A stretch of 23,385 bases of DNA from an uncultured Clostridium sp. (lineage in GTDB: Bacteria > Bacillota > Clostridia > Lachnospirales > Lachnospiraceae), in assembly GCA_900542035.1 (NCBI GenBank), contig UQMJ01000034.1:1-23385 (forward strand). The letters are read 5' to 3'. The notes under the pieces are model-generated. The model was given only the letters and a program-made list of their open reading frames with translations. It was not told the DNA's origin and searched no databases. The position numbers and the translations under genes were made by a program. Below are positions 23,294-23,385 of the stretch, one piece after another. Within the stretch, counting starts at the first letter, position 1. Each line of letters starts with the position of its first letter.

Positions 23294-23385
23294 TTATTTC
23301 TTCTTTTTCGGTTTTGGGGCTGGCAGTTCGTCATACATTGCATGAAACAAGCCTGTCAAAAATTCCTTATTATCAACTTCATCTA
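23294..23385 (-). CDS. C-terminal end of an unknown protein, cut by window edge
   Basis: On the minus strand a frame enters from the right edge and reads DEVDNKEFLTGLFHAMYDEL then PAPKPKKKK, ending TAA 23294-23296. Only 29 residues are visible. The lysine/proline tail resembles ends of small proteins from clostridial mobile elements, but no family can be assigned. Confidence 0.5.
   Translation of the reverse strand, partial: DEVDNKEFLTGLFHAMYDELPAPKPKKKK

Overview
The window reads as a chromosomal segment of an anaerobic, low-to-mid GC Firmicute, most likely a gut member of Lachnospiraceae (class Clostridia). The basis is codon style, AGGAGG-type ribosome binding sites, short U-tract terminators, and gene families typical of that group: an Rpn-type transposase/nuclease tail, a DUF2264 + GH88 pair, MATE exporters, a CcdA-TlpA fusion, DUF4272, a cell-wall-binding-repeat protein, and an ECF-like sigma factor with an overlapping membrane anti-sigma-like gene. 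No species can be named from sequence alone.

Layout. 1-270 is the 3' end of an Rpn-like gene. 379-8288 is a minus-strand block: DUF2264 protein, GH88 unsaturated uronyl hydrolase, MATE transporter, a membrane EAL phosphodiesterase with a degenerate GGDEF domain, and a monoacylglycerol-lipase-like hydrolase. 8469-9791 (+) is a CcdA-TlpA redox fusion. 9800-12770 is a genetic scrapyard: IS-like debris, two intact tiny membrane-protein genes, a probable structured noncoding RNA of about 420 nt with its own promoter and terminator, and four consecutive minus-strand small genes that each carry a reading-frame break. 12772-16911 returns to intact genes: an AbgB-like M20 peptidase and a second MATE gene from divergent promoters, then a DUF4272 protein.

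17110-21389 looks like one regulatory module. An OmpR-type response regulator and its histidine kinase (+) are flanked by two minus-strand genes for secreted proteins: a 116-residue protein built of seventeen consecutive G-L-x-x tetrapeptides, and a 501-residue cell-wall-binding-repeat protein. Both secreted-protein genes carry the same 17-bp block (GGGTAAAACTGCGGCAA on the + strand) that contains a -35-like TTTACC next to an 11-bp-period direct repeat, which is the expected architecture of an OmpR-family activator site. The copy beside the two-component genes lies between two divergent promoters. This is the best candidate here for an undescribed system: a two-component-controlled surface/secreted pair.

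21500-23385 holds a gene remnant, a sigma-factor pseudogene that has lost most of its promoter-recognition regions through internal deletions, an apparently intact membrane anti-sigma-like partner overlapping it by ATGA, and the 3' end of an unknown minus-strand gene.
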